64,000 bases of DNA from Luteimonas sp. MC1750 (GTDB lineage: Bacteria > Pseudomonadota > Gammaproteobacteria > Xanthomonadales > Xanthomonadaceae): the NCBI RefSeq assembly GCF_016615955.1, contig NZ_CP067113.1, forward strand, positions 682,001 to 746,000. Direction: 5' to 3'. Shown in pieces: positions 52,052 through 60,667 of the stretch. Under the pieces are notes generated by a model that had not been told where the DNA came from, made no database searches, and worked only from the letters and a program-made list of their open reading frames with translations. Numbering within the stretch: the first letter of the stretch is position 1; each line of letters opens with the position of its first letter. The translations under genes were made by a program, and so were the position numbers.

Positions 52052-52068
52052 GTTAATCTGTTGTTAAC
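52052..52068 (+). promoter_or_regulatory. AT-rich inverted repeat upstream of the Oar-like receptor
   Basis: GTTAA-TCTGTTG-TTAAC: 5-base arms around 7 bases in an otherwise GC-rich 154-base gap, about 100 bases before the receptor start. It could be an operator or promoter region. No regulator is known for it. Confidence 0.3.
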
Positions 52069-52169
52069 CGCTGCCGCCAGGCGGTCGCGGCGTGAGTGGG
52101 AACCCAACCCGAAGATCTCGTCCCTCCGCGCCTGTCCGCGCGGCCCGTTTCCTTGCCAAGAGTCCAGCC

Positions 52170-55100
52170 ATGACCCGTCGCAACGCCTTCCGTGTGTCGA
52201 AACTTTCGCTCGGCCTGATCGCCGCGCTTGCCGCCGCACCCGTCTTCGCCCAGAGCGCCACGTCCGCAGGCGTGGGCGGCGTCGTCATCGGAAACGACGG
52301 GCAGCCGGTGACCAATGCCGAAGTCACCATCGTCCACGTCGAGTCGGGCACCACCAGCCGCGTCACCACCGATGCCAGCGGCCGCTACAGCGCCCGCGGC
52401 CTGCGCGTGGGTGGCCCGTACGAGATCACCATCACCAAGGCCGGCGCCGGCACCAAGACCGAGGACAACGTGTTCCTCGGCCTCAACGCCGCCAATACCG
52501 TCAACGCCCAGCTCACCGGCGACGTGACGACCCTGGCCACCGTGACCGCGGTCGGCGTGGCCGGCGGCTCCGAGATCTTCAGCGCCACGAAGATGGGCAC
52601 CGGCACCAGCCTCAACAACGATGCCATCGAGGCGCTGCCCTCCGCGTCGCGCAACATCCAGGACTATATCCGCCTCGACCCGCGCATCTCGCAGGTCAGC
52701 AAGGCCGATGGCTCGATCTCGGCCGGTGGCCAGAACTCGCGCTACAACGTGATCCGCATCGACGGCGTCAGCAACTCCGACCCGTTCGGCCTCGAAGCCA
52801 ACAACATGCCGACCGAGCGCCAGCCGGTCTCCATGGACGCGATCGAGGAAATCCAGATCGACCTGGCCAACTACGACACCACCATCTCCGGTGGCACCGG
52901 CGCGGTGATCAACGCCGTGACCAAGTCGGGCACCAACGAGTTCCACGGCAGCGCCTACTACACCGTCCGCGACGGCGACTGGGTGCGTGACGAGCTGCGC
53001 GGCATCGACTTCAACGGCTTCGACAAGGAAGAGACCTACGGCTTCACCTTCGGTGGCCCGATCATCAAGGATCGCCTGTTCTTCTTCGCGAACTACGAGC
53101 AGTTCAAGCGCGAGCGCCCGGGCACCAGCCTCTCGGGCACCCCGTACGGCGACGGCGACATCACCGACGGCGACATCCAGCGCGTGATCGCCGCGTCGAA
53201 CGCCTTCGGCTTCGACCCGGGCAGCTTCAACCCGCCGAGCATCTCCGAGACCGACATCGAGGAATACGCGGTCAAGCTCGACTGGAACATCAACGACAAC
53301 CACCGTGCGGCCCTGCGCTACAGCAAGACCGAGGAAGTGGTGCCCAAGCTGGTCGGCTTCGGCGGCAGCAGCGTCTCGCTGTCGAGCTACTGGTATGACC
53401 AGAACAAGACCTTCGAGAGCACCGTCGCCGAGCTGTTCAGCGACTGGAGCGACAACTTCTCGACCGAGTTCAAGGTCTCGCAGCGCGACTACGCGTCGGT
53501 GGCTTCGACCTATGCCGACCTGCCGACCATCATCATCAACAACGTCGGCACCGGCCAGGACACCATCAACCTCGGCACCGAGCGCAACCGCCACGTCAAC
53601 GTCGTCGACACCAAGCAGACCACGTTCTTCGGCGCCGGCACCTGGTACGTGGGCGACCACACGCTGAAGTTCGGCTTCGACTACGAAGACAACGACATCG
53701 TCAACTTCTACGGTCGCGACCTCAACGGCGTCTGGACCTTCAACAGCCTCGAGGACTACGAGGCGGGGCGCGTGCTGCGCTATGACCTGCGCGCGCCGCG
53801 TGCCGGCGGCAGCCGTTCGGACATCCCGGCGGCCTACACCTTCGAGAACCTCGGCCTGTTCGTGCAGGACACCTGGGCGGTCAACTACAACCTGAGCCTG
53901 ATGTTCGGCGTGCGCGTCGACATCCCGGACTTCGGTGACTCGCCGATCTACAACCCGCGCATCGAGGAGATCTACGGCCTCGACAACACGGTCACCGTCG
54001 ACAAGAAGCTGTGGCAGCCGCGCTTCGGCTTCAACTACACCTTCGACAGCGAGCGCCCGACCCAGCTGCGCGGCGGCGTCGGCCTGTTCCAGGGCGGCAA
54101 CCCGAACGTGTGGCTGGCCGGTCCGTTCCAGAACACCGGCCTGAACTTCGACACCTACGCGCTGACCGGCGGCAACGTCCCGGCGTTCGACCCCAGCGTG
54201 CCGCCGGACGTGCCGACCGGTGGGGCGGCCACCGCGCCGCGCATCACCGCCGACATCATGGAGCCGGGCCTGGCTCTGCCGTCGATCTGGAAGGCCAACC
54301 TGGCGTTCGACCATGAGCTGCCGTGGTACGGCCTGGTCGCGTCGGCCGAGTTGCTGGTGACCAAGAACAAGAACGCGCTGTGGTTCGACCGCATCGACAT
54401 CGGCAACCCGACCCGCTACGGCCAGGACGGCCGCGAGATGTTCTGGAACGCCGCCGGCTACAACCCGGCCAACCGCGACGGCAACGGCATCACCAACGGC
54501 CGCCGCGGCGCGTCCAACCGCGCCAACCGCAACCCGCAGGTCGACCAGGCCATCGTGATCCGCAACACCGACAAGGGTTCGGCCCGCCAGCTCACCCTGG
54601 CGCTGTCCAAGCCGATGGTCGACCAGTGGGCCTGGACCCTGGGCTACACCTACACCGACGCCACGGAGTTCAGCCCGGCGACGAGCTCGCAGAACTCGTC
54701 GAACTGGAACAACACGCTGGTGCTCAACGCCAACGATCCGGTCGGCTACAACTCGCGTTACGCCATCAAGGACCGCTTCACCGCGGCCCTGACCTGGCAG
54801 AAGGCGTTCTTCGGCGACAACATGACCACCGCTGGCCTGTTCTACGAAGGCCGCTCCGGCCGTCCGTTCAGCTACATCTACTACAACGACTTCAACGGCG
54901 ACAGCGCCGGCACGAACGACCTGTTCTACGTGCCTGCCGGCCCCGGTGACGTCCAGTGGGTGGGTGGCGCCGCGATGGAGCAGGCGTTCTTCGACTGGAT
55001 GGCCGCCGAAGCTCCCGAGCTGCAGGCCTACCGCGGCCAGGTGGCCCCGGCCAACGCCTTCCGCGCGGGCTGGACCAACAGCTTCGACGTCCGAGTGAGT

Positions 55101-55385
55101 CAGGAAATCCCGATGTTCTTCGAAGGTCACAAGGCGGAGATCGCCTTGGACATCATGAACGTCGGCAACCTGATCAATAAGGACTGGGGCCTGATCGACG
55201 ACTACGGCTTCTTCGCAACCCGCCGCGTGGCCAACTACGCAGGTATCGATCCGGCGACCGGCAAGTACGTCTACAACTTCTCCGGTTCGACCGACAACTC
55301 GGGCATCCAGGAGACCAACGGCGACGGCATCAATACCGCCGTGTCGCGCTGGTCGGTCATGCTGAGCCTGAAGTACAAGTTCTGA
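52170..55385 (+). CDS. Oar-like TonB-dependent outer-membrane receptor
   Basis: A 1071-residue outer-membrane protein. The signal peptide is cut about VFA|QS. Residues 30-110 form a carboxypeptidase-regulatory-like (CarboxypepD_reg) domain (GVVIGNDGQPVTNAEV ... GRYSARGL). A plug domain follows (GGQNSRYNVIRIDGV, AIEEIQIDLANYD) and a long beta-barrel rich in aromatic and Asn residues, ending in SLKYKF with the terminal Phe needed for barrel insertion. Substrate is unknown; Oar-like receptors often take up peptides or proteinaceous material, which would fit the peptide-use genes in this window. A strong terminator follows. Confidence 0.93.
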   Translation: MTRRNAFRVSKLSLGLIAALAAAPVFAQSATSAGVGGVVIGNDGQPVTNAEVTIVHVESGTTSRVTTDASGRYSARGLRVGGPYEITITKAGAGTKTEDNVFLGLNAANTVNAQLTGDVTTLATVTAVGVAGGSEIFSATKMGTGTSLNNDAIEALPSASRNIQDYIRLDPRISQVSKADGSISAGGQNSRYNVIRIDGVSNSDPFGLEANNMPTERQPVSMDAIEEIQIDLANYDTTISGGTGAVINAVTKSGTNEFHGSAYYTVRDGDWVRDELRGIDFNGFDKEETYGFTFGGPIIKDRLFFFANYEQFKRERPGTSLSGTPYGDGDITDGDIQRVIAASNAFGFDPGSFNPPSISETDIEEYAVKLDWNINDNHRAALRYSKTEEVVPKLVGFGGSSVSLSSYWYDQNKTFESTVAELFSDWSDNFSTEFKVSQRDYASVASTYADLPTIIINNVGTGQDTINLGTERNRHVNVVDTKQTTFFGAGTWYVGDHTLKFGFDYEDNDIVNFYGRDLNGVWTFNSLEDYEAGRVLRYDLRAPRAGGSRSDIPAAYTFENLGLFVQDTWAVNYNLSLMFGVRVDIPDFGDSPIYNPRIEEIYGLDNTVTVDKKLWQPRFGFNYTFDSERPTQLRGGVGLFQGGNPNVWLAGPFQNTGLNFDTYALTGGNVPAFDPSVPPDVPTGGAATAPRITADIMEPGLALPSIWKANLAFDHELPWYGLVASAELLVTKNKNALWFDRIDIGNPTRYGQDGREMFWNAAGYNPANRDGNGITNGRRGASNRANRNPQVDQAIVIRNTDKGSARQLTLALSKPMVDQWAWTLGYTYTDATEFSPATSSQNSSNWNNTLVLNANDPVGYNSRYAIKDRFTAALTWQKAFFGDNMTTAGLFYEGRSGRPFSYIYYNDFNGDSAGTNDLFYVPAGPGDVQWVGGAAMEQAFFDWMAAEAPELQAYRGQVAPANAFRAGWTNSFDVRVSQEIPMFFEGHKAEIALDIMNVGNLINKDWGLIDDYGFFATRRVANYAGIDPATGKYVYNFSGSTDNSGIQETNGDGINTAVSRWSVMLSLKYKF

Positions 55386-55409
55386 CCGGTAGCAGACAGG
55401 TGTGATCGG

Positions 55410-55440
55410 ACGGCCGGGGCTTGCCCCGGCCGTTTCCGTT
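55410..55440 (+). terminator. Rho-independent terminator after the Oar-like receptor gene
   Basis: ACGGCCGGGGC / GCCCCGGCCGT, a perfect 11-base stem with a very tight loop, starts 24 bases after the stop. It is followed by TTCCGTT. Confidence 0.75.
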
Positions 55441-55507
55441 TCCGGGGCCCGTTGCGCTAGAGTCGCTGGCCGAAAACACGACATAGAACAAGAAGAAGAG
55501 AGCGCAG

Positions 55508-56896
55508 ATGACCCTTTCCTCCCGGCCCGAGGCCACCCTTCCCACCGTCGACGCCCGCATCTACCCGCGCGGCGGCCTGGACATCCTCTCGCGAGACGAA
55601 GTGGCGCGCCTCAAGGACGCATCCTCCGGTGGCCTGCACGACCTGCTGCGCCGCTGCGCGCTCGCGGTGCTGACCAGCGGCAGCGCCAACGACGACCCAC
55701 GCGCCGCCCAGGAGATGTACCCCGATTTCGACATCCAGGTCCTGCAGCAGGACCGCGGCCTGCGGATCGAGCTCAAGGCCGCCCCGGCGATGGCCTTCGT
55801 CGACGGCGAGATCATCCGCGGCGTCGCCGAACTGCTGTTCGCCACCGTGCGCGACCTGGCCTACATGGCGATCGAGCTCGGGCCCGAGCACGCGAGCGAC
55901 CTGGAGTCGTCGGCCGGCATCACCAATGCCGTGTTCGGCCAGCTGCGCAACGCCCGCCTGCTGCAGCCGAGCGAACCGAACCTGGTCGTCTGCTGGGGCG
56001 GCCACTCCATCAGCCGCGTCGAGTACGAGTACACCAAGCTGGTCGGATACGAACTGGGCCTGCGCGGCCTGGACATCTGCACCGGCTGCGGCCCGGGCGC
56101 GATGAAGGGCCCGATGAAGGGCGCCAACATCGCCCATGCCAAGCAGCGCCAGCGCCGCCCGCGCTACATCGGCATCACCGAGCCGGGGATCATCGCGGCC
56201 GAGTCGCCGAACCCGATCGTCAACCAGCTGGTGATCATGCCGGACATCGAGAAGCGCCTCGAGGCCTTCGTCCGCGTGGGCCACGGCATCATCGTGTTCC
56301 CGGGCGGCGTCGGTACCGCGGAGGAGATCCTCTACCTGCTGGGCCTGCTGCTGCGCGAAGAAAACGCCGCGCTGCCGTTCCCGCTGATCCTGACCGGACC
56401 GGTGTCGTCCGCGCCGTACTTCGAACAGATCGACCGCTTCATCCGCCTGACCCTGGGCGACGCCGCCGCCGCGCGCTACCAGATCATCGTCGGCGACCCG
56501 CAGGCGGTCGCCCGCGCCATGGCCACGGGCGTCAAGCGCGTCCGCGAGGCACGGATCCACAACAAGGACTCGTTCTACTTCAACTGGGGCCTGGACATCC
56601 CGCTGCCGTTCCAGCAGCCGTTCGTGCCGACGCACGAGGCGATGGCCGGGCTGGACCTGCATCATGGAAGGAAGCCGCATGAACTGGCGGCGGACCTGCG
56701 CCGCGCGTTCTCGGGGATCGTGGCCGGCAACGTGAAGGAGGACGGGATGCGGAGGATCGAGGCATTCGGTCCGTTCCAGATCCATGGGGATCAGGACATG
56801 ATGGAGTCGCTGGATGCGCTGTTGCGGGCGTTCGTGGAGCAGAGGCGAATGAAGATCTCGGGGGAGTATCGGCCTTGTTATGAGGTGGTGACCTGA
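55508..56896 (+). CDS. ppnN: Pyrimidine/purine nucleotide 5'-monophosphate nucleosidase
   Basis: A 462-residue protein matching PpnN (YgdH). The LOG-like core has the PGGVGTAEE motif (PGGxGTxxE) that binds the nucleotide, preceded by CTGCGPGAMKGPMKGA. The N- and C-terminal domains are those of the long PpnN form; E. coli PpnN is 454 residues. It splits the N-glycosidic bond of purine and pyrimidine monophosphates and is activated by (p)ppGpp in E. coli. The last ~200 bases are visibly less GC-rich. Convergent with the histidine kinase gene, which begins at the next base. Confidence 0.95.
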   Translation: MTLSSRPEATLPTVDARIYPRGGLDILSRDEVARLKDASSGGLHDLLRRCALAVLTSGSANDDPRAAQEMYPDFDIQVLQQDRGLRIELKAAPAMAFVDGEIIRGVAELLFATVRDLAYMAIELGPEHASDLESSAGITNAVFGQLRNARLLQPSEPNLVVCWGGHSISRVEYEYTKLVGYELGLRGLDICTGCGPGAMKGPMKGANIAHAKQRQRRPRYIGITEPGIIAAESPNPIVNQLVIMPDIEKRLEAFVRVGHGIIVFPGGVGTAEEILYLLGLLLREENAALPFPLILTGPVSSAPYFEQIDRFIRLTLGDAAAARYQIIVGDPQAVARAMATGVKRVREARIHNKDSFYFNWGLDIPLPFQQPFVPTHEAMAGLDLHHGRKPHELAADLRRAFSGIVAGNVKEDGMRRIEAFGPFQIHGDQDMMESLDALLRAFVEQRRMKISGEYRPCYEVVT

Positions 56897-57934
56897 TCAA
56901 AGGGCACGTCGTAAGGCGGAAGCCCAGGGGATACGAATCGTGGCGACGTGTCGGCCGGCAGAGGTATGCGTGTCTACCCCGCCTTCGCCGCCCGTCATGT
57001 CGTCGATTCGCTGGCTGACGGACGCCAGTCCTACGCCGTGCCCCCTTCCGTCGTCCGGTGTCACCCCGGCTGGAAGATCGTTGCGCACCGATAGGATCAG
57101 GTGTTGTGCATCCGAAGTCACGAGGATGTCGATGCTGCCGCCACCTTCCCTGCGTTCTATGCCGTGTCGTACGGCGTTCTCAACCAGCGGCTGGAGTGAT
57201 AACGAGGGGAGGCTCACGGCGGGCAGCGGAACCGGGAGTTCCCACCGGACGTCAAGCCGCTTTCCGAGGCGCAGGTGTTCGATCGACAAGTAGCGCTTGG
57301 TGAGGTCCACCTCTTGCTCGAGCGGTATATAGCTTGGACCCGTGAGTGCTGCCCGGAACAGGTCGCTGAGATCCAGCAGCAACGTTTCCGCGGCATCCGG
57401 GCGCGCGTGGACCAGCGCAGCAGCGGTGTTGAGTGTGTTGAAAAGGAAATGCGGATGAGTGCGCGCCTGCAGGGATTCGAGCTCTGCCTGCTTGGTCCGC
57501 AGCGCAAGTTGCCGCGAACTCCACGTGATCCGGAATGTCGCAAGCGCCATCAGGCCCAGGATCAGCGCGATTCCCGTCAACCGCACAAAGAAGCCCGCCC
57601 AGGTTTCCTCCATCGGCCATGCATCCCTGAGCGTCACCCAGGTGAGCGTGCCGACAAGCCATGCGTTTGCAACCAGAAGTCCCAGCGCGGTCCAGGCGAG
57701 GTAGACAGCGTGCAGCCGTCCCAGGGCGCTCCTCAGGGCGTACATCAGCGCCAGAGTCAGGAGGGCGACCCATTGGATCAGTAACGAGGCAAGTCCGAAG
57801 TAAAGCCACCGGTCCTCCCCGGCATTGGAGGCGAGGGCGAGAACCAACGCGAGGCCCTCGCCCGCAATGAGGGTGGCCACCACCGTCCGGGGCTGGGCCA
57901 GCGTCTCCAGTGGGGAATGGATTGCCAAGCGCAT
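56897..57934 (-). CDS. LytS/AlgZ-like sensor histidine kinase
   Basis: A 345-residue kinase of the LytS/His_kinase family. The N-terminal half (about residues 15-140) has five or six hydrophobic segments forming a membrane sensor. The phosphoacceptor block is THPHFLFNTLN (H162) and the ATP lobe has the N-box SLQPLVENAVRHG and the glycine block GVGLASV. No response-regulator gene is adjacent. It is divergent from the minor pilin operon across 138 bases, which recalls AlgZ (FimS), the kinase that with AlgR controls fimU-pilVWXY1 in Pseudomonas aeruginosa. Confidence 0.85.
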   Translation of the reverse strand: MRLAIHSPLETLAQPRTVVATLIAGEGLALVLALASNAGEDRWLYFGLASLLIQWVALLTLALMYALRSALGRLHAVYLAWTALGLLVANAWLVGTLTWVTLRDAWPMEETWAGFFVRLTGIALILGLMALATFRITWSSRQLALRTKQAELESLQARTHPHFLFNTLNTAAALVHARPDAAETLLLDLSDLFRAALTGPSYIPLEQEVDLTKRYLSIEHLRLGKRLDVRWELPVPLPAVSLPSLSLQPLVENAVRHGIERREGGGSIDILVTSDAQHLILSVRNDLPAGVTPDDGRGHGVGLASVSQRIDDMTGGEGGVDTHTSAGRHVATIRIPWASALRRAL

Positions 57935-58072
57935 CAGCAGACGTCCGGCAGGAGGCGGGCCAATGCCGATTCTAAGCCGTTCAAGCTCCCCTTCGGTACG
58001 CCTGTCGGGGCTGGATGGCGCGCGACCACCTCCCTGTAATAGCCTTCCGTCGGGTTAGATGGGGACGTACCG

Positions 58073-58612
58073 ATGGGGAAAGCTCTTACGGGGAGGCCGG
58101 TTTGCGCCGAGGGGGGCTTCACCCTGACCGAGGTCATGGTCACTGTGGCCGTCCTGGCCGTGATCATGGCCATCGCAATACCCAGCATGACGGTAGTGGT
58201 CAACAACAACAGGTTGACCGCACAGTCCAATGAACTCGTAGCCGCACTGCAGCATGCGCGGAGCGAAGCCGTGAAATTCAATGCGCCCGTGAGCGTCTGC
58301 AAGTCCACCGACGGTGCGACGTGCTCGACGGCTGCAGGAACGTGGGGGGGATGGATCACGGTCGTCGACGCGACTGGCGAGGTGCTGAGAAGCAGGGTGC
58401 TGGACGGGCCGGTGCAGATGACCTCCGATTTCGATGCGGTGACGTTTCGCGGCGATGGCCTGGCGCGCGCTGCCGCCGGCGGCCTTCTCACGGCCGATGC
58501 CGTCGCCTGCCTGCCCACGGAGAAGCCCGTTGACAACCAGCGTGTTGTCAGCATCCGCAGCGGCAGCCGCATTTCCACTGAAAGCCGCAGCGGAGCGGGG
58601 GCATGTCCATGA
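58073..58612 (+). CDS. fimT: Minor pilin FimT/FimU (GspH-like)
   Basis: A 179-residue type IV minor pilin. The leader ends with the prepilin peptidase site EGG|FTLTEVMV (F at position 1, E at 5), followed by a hydrophobic helix and a GspH-type domain. Four cysteines occur in the pilin domain (VCKS, TCST, ACLP, ACP). FimT/FimU belongs to the complex that primes pilus assembly. In Legionella and other bacteria FimT binds DNA for uptake; such a role here is not shown. It overlaps pilV by 10 bases. Confidence 0.87.
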   Translation: MGKALTGRPVCAEGGFTLTEVMVTVAVLAVIMAIAIPSMTVVVNNNRLTAQSNELVAALQHARSEAVKFNAPVSVCKSTDGATCSTAAGTWGGWITVVDATGEVLRSRVLDGPVQMTSDFDAVTFRGDGLARAAAGGLLTADAVACLPTEKPVDNQRVVSIRSGSRISTESRSGAGACP

Positions 58613-59103
58613 TCCGGAACATCAGTCGGCATCGGCGGCGCACTGTCTCGACCGCGAGGGTTGAACGCGGGGCCAGCCTGATCGAAGTGCTCGTGGCAGT
58701 ACTCATCATGGCCATAGGCCTCCTGGGCATCGCCGCCATGCAGACCGCGGCGCTTCGCAACAACCAGAGTGCCCTGGAACGCAGCCAGGCGGTCATCCAG
58801 ACCTACGCCATCCTGGACGCAATGCGTGCCAACCGGGACCAGGCACTGGCAGGCGCGTACAACATGGGCGCCTTGACTTGCGCGGTTCCTGCCGCGGTCG
58901 GCACGTTGGCCCAGAACGACGTGAATGCGTGGATGCAGTCGATCCACGACACCCTCGGCACCGACGCCTGCGGACAGGTGACATGTCCCGCGAACAGCCC
59001 TTGCCAGGTCACGGTTCGCTGGAATGACATCCGCGCCACCGACGGCGGCATCACCGGACAGGCCGCGGGAAACCGCAGCATCACCACGATGGCATTGCTA
59101 TGA
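58603..59103 (+). CDS. pilV: Minor pilin PilV
   Basis: A 166-residue prepilin with the cleavage site ERG|ASLIEVLVAVL, Glu5 present, and a PilV-type domain (MQTAALRNNQSALERSQ after the helix). Four cysteines near the C-terminus (TCAV, ACGQ, TCPA, PCQV). Two ATGs two codons apart are possible starts. Overlaps pilW by 4 bases. Confidence 0.9.
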   Translation: MSMIRNISRHRRRTVSTARVERGASLIEVLVAVLIMAIGLLGIAAMQTAALRNNQSALERSQAVIQTYAILDAMRANRDQALAGAYNMGALTCAVPAAVGTLAQNDVNAWMQSIHDTLGTDACGQVTCPANSPCQVTVRWNDIRATDGGITGQAAGNRSITTMALL

Positions 59104-60104
59104 ATCCGAACACGCCTCTCCGCAGAATGCGTGGCTTCAGCCTGATCGAGCTGATGGTCTCCCTGCTCATTGGTCTGCTTGTGATGGGTGCCGCGATCGG
59201 AATCTTCCTTTCAAACCGGCAGGCCTTTCGAGCGACCGAGAACATCAGCCAAGTGCAAGAGAGCGCGCGTACCGCGTTCGAGCTGATGGCCAGGGACATC
59301 CGCGAAGCCGGTGGAAATCCCTGCGTGAACAACCTTCCGATTGCCAACGTCATCAACTCGCCGGCGGATCGCTGGTGGACCGACCTTCAGCAGTGGGGAA
59401 CGGCCGTCCGGGGCTATGGGAACGCGGAGGCCTTTCCGGACGCTGGATTCGGGACTGCCACGGCGCAGCGCCTTGCCGGTACCGATGCCATCCAGCTGCT
59501 TTCGGGAGAAGACCAGGTGGTGACCATCAGCGCCCACAACCCCGGTGCCACCCAGTTCACCCTCAACACTGACGTGGGCAGCCTGGGCTTCAGCGCGGGC
59601 GACCTCATGCTTGCCTGCAATTCCCGACAGGCGTCGCTGTTCCAGGCCAGCAGCGCGGGCGGAACCCAGGTCATGCATGCGGCGGGAGGATCGCCTGGCA
59701 ATTGCTCGGGCAACCTCGGTCTCGTCGCCGAAGGTGCCGCGTGCTCGGGCCGCCCGGTCTTCACGTATGCAGCTCCGAACTCCGTGCTGGTGCGCATGCA
59801 TGCCACGAGGTGGTACATCGCCAATAACGCGCGCGGGAGACGATCGCTCTACCAGTCGAGAACGACGGGAGGCGCAATTGCCAACGAGGAAGTCGTCGAG
59901 GGCGTGGCCGACATGGAGATCACCTATCTGCTGCGTGGTGGCACCGTGTACGTGGACGCCGCCACCGTAGCCGGCGCCTGGGGCGACGTGATCGCGACCC
60001 GTGTGGAGTTGACGTTGGAAAGTCCCGAGAACGTGGGCGTGGATGGAGGTCGGCTTGACCGTCAACTGGTCCAGGTCACGACGCTCCGCAATCGGAACTC
60101 CTGA
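59100..60104 (+). CDS. pilW: Minor pilin PilW
   Basis: A 334-residue prepilin with the site MRG|FSLIELMVSLL and Glu5. The PilW-type region follows (RQAFRATENISQVQESARTAFELMARDIREAG), with a large C-terminal globular domain. It is a tip-complex component with PilV, PilX and PilY1. It is coupled to pilV (start within its stop) and precedes pilX by one base. Confidence 0.92.
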   Translation: MNPNTPLRRMRGFSLIELMVSLLIGLLVMGAAIGIFLSNRQAFRATENISQVQESARTAFELMARDIREAGGNPCVNNLPIANVINSPADRWWTDLQQWGTAVRGYGNAEAFPDAGFGTATAQRLAGTDAIQLLSGEDQVVTISAHNPGATQFTLNTDVGSLGFSAGDLMLACNSRQASLFQASSAGGTQVMHAAGGSPGNCSGNLGLVAEGAACSGRPVFTYAAPNSVLVRMHATRWYIANNARGRRSLYQSRTTGGAIANEEVVEGVADMEITYLLRGGTVYVDAATVAGAWGDVIATRVELTLESPENVGVDGGRLDRQLVQVTTLRNRNS

Positions 60105-60105
60105 A

Positions 60106-60645
60106 ATGTCCAAGAACCTTGCCTCCCCGTCCCGCTACAGCCGCGGCGCATCGTTGCTCGTGGTGCTGATCCTCCTCCTGGTCATGACCGTGCTGGGGCT
60201 GACCATCCTGCGCAGCACCATGCTCGAGGAGCGGATGAGCGCGAACATGTTCGACCGGAGCCTGGCCTTCCAGGCGGCCGAGACCGCCCTGCGCGAAGGC
60301 GAGGCGCTGGCCGCGCTGCCAGCGACCCGCGCGAACGTCCCCGATCCGGGCGAGCCCTGCGTAGGGGGGCTGTGTCCCACACCCGATGCCAGCCAGCCGG
60401 ATCGCTGGCTGGACAGCGCATTTGCTGGCTGGGTCAGCGCGGGCACTGACGTGAGCGCCTTGGCCGCGACCCCGCAATTCTTCGTGGAGTACATGGGGGA
60501 TGCGCCGACATGGCCCGGATGCGACCTTGTCGACGAAGCGAACATGTCACCGCTCTGCATGCGGCCGCGTTATCGCATCACGGCGCGCAGCCAGGCAGCG
60601 GACCGCGCCTCGGTCATCCTCCAGTCGAATTTCATTGCCCAGTAA
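60106..60645 (+). CDS. pilX: Minor pilin PilX
   Basis: A 179-residue prepilin with the site SRG|ASLLVVLILLLV; residue 5 is Val instead of Glu, as in tip pilins of the GspK/PilX type. The PilX block LRSTMLEERMSANMFDRSLAFQAAETALREGE is typical. It is expected to link the minor pilin complex to PilY1. pilY1 starts 22 bases downstream. Confidence 0.92.
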   Translation: MSKNLASPSRYSRGASLLVVLILLLVMTVLGLTILRSTMLEERMSANMFDRSLAFQAAETALREGEALAALPATRANVPDPGEPCVGGLCPTPDASQPDRWLDSAFAGWVSAGTDVSALAATPQFFVEYMGDAPTWPGCDLVDEANMSPLCMRPRYRITARSQAADRASVILQSNFIAQ

Positions 60646-60667
60646 CTGCGTATAGCGGAGCAGCACC

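Noticed and set aside
52053..55484. 1143-residue open frame antisense to the Oar-like receptor gene
   Set aside because: It mirrors the receptor frame, its product is low-complexity Val/Asp/Arg-rich sequence, and GC-rich DNA commonly leaves one antisense frame open. The sense frame has signal peptide, plug and barrel features.
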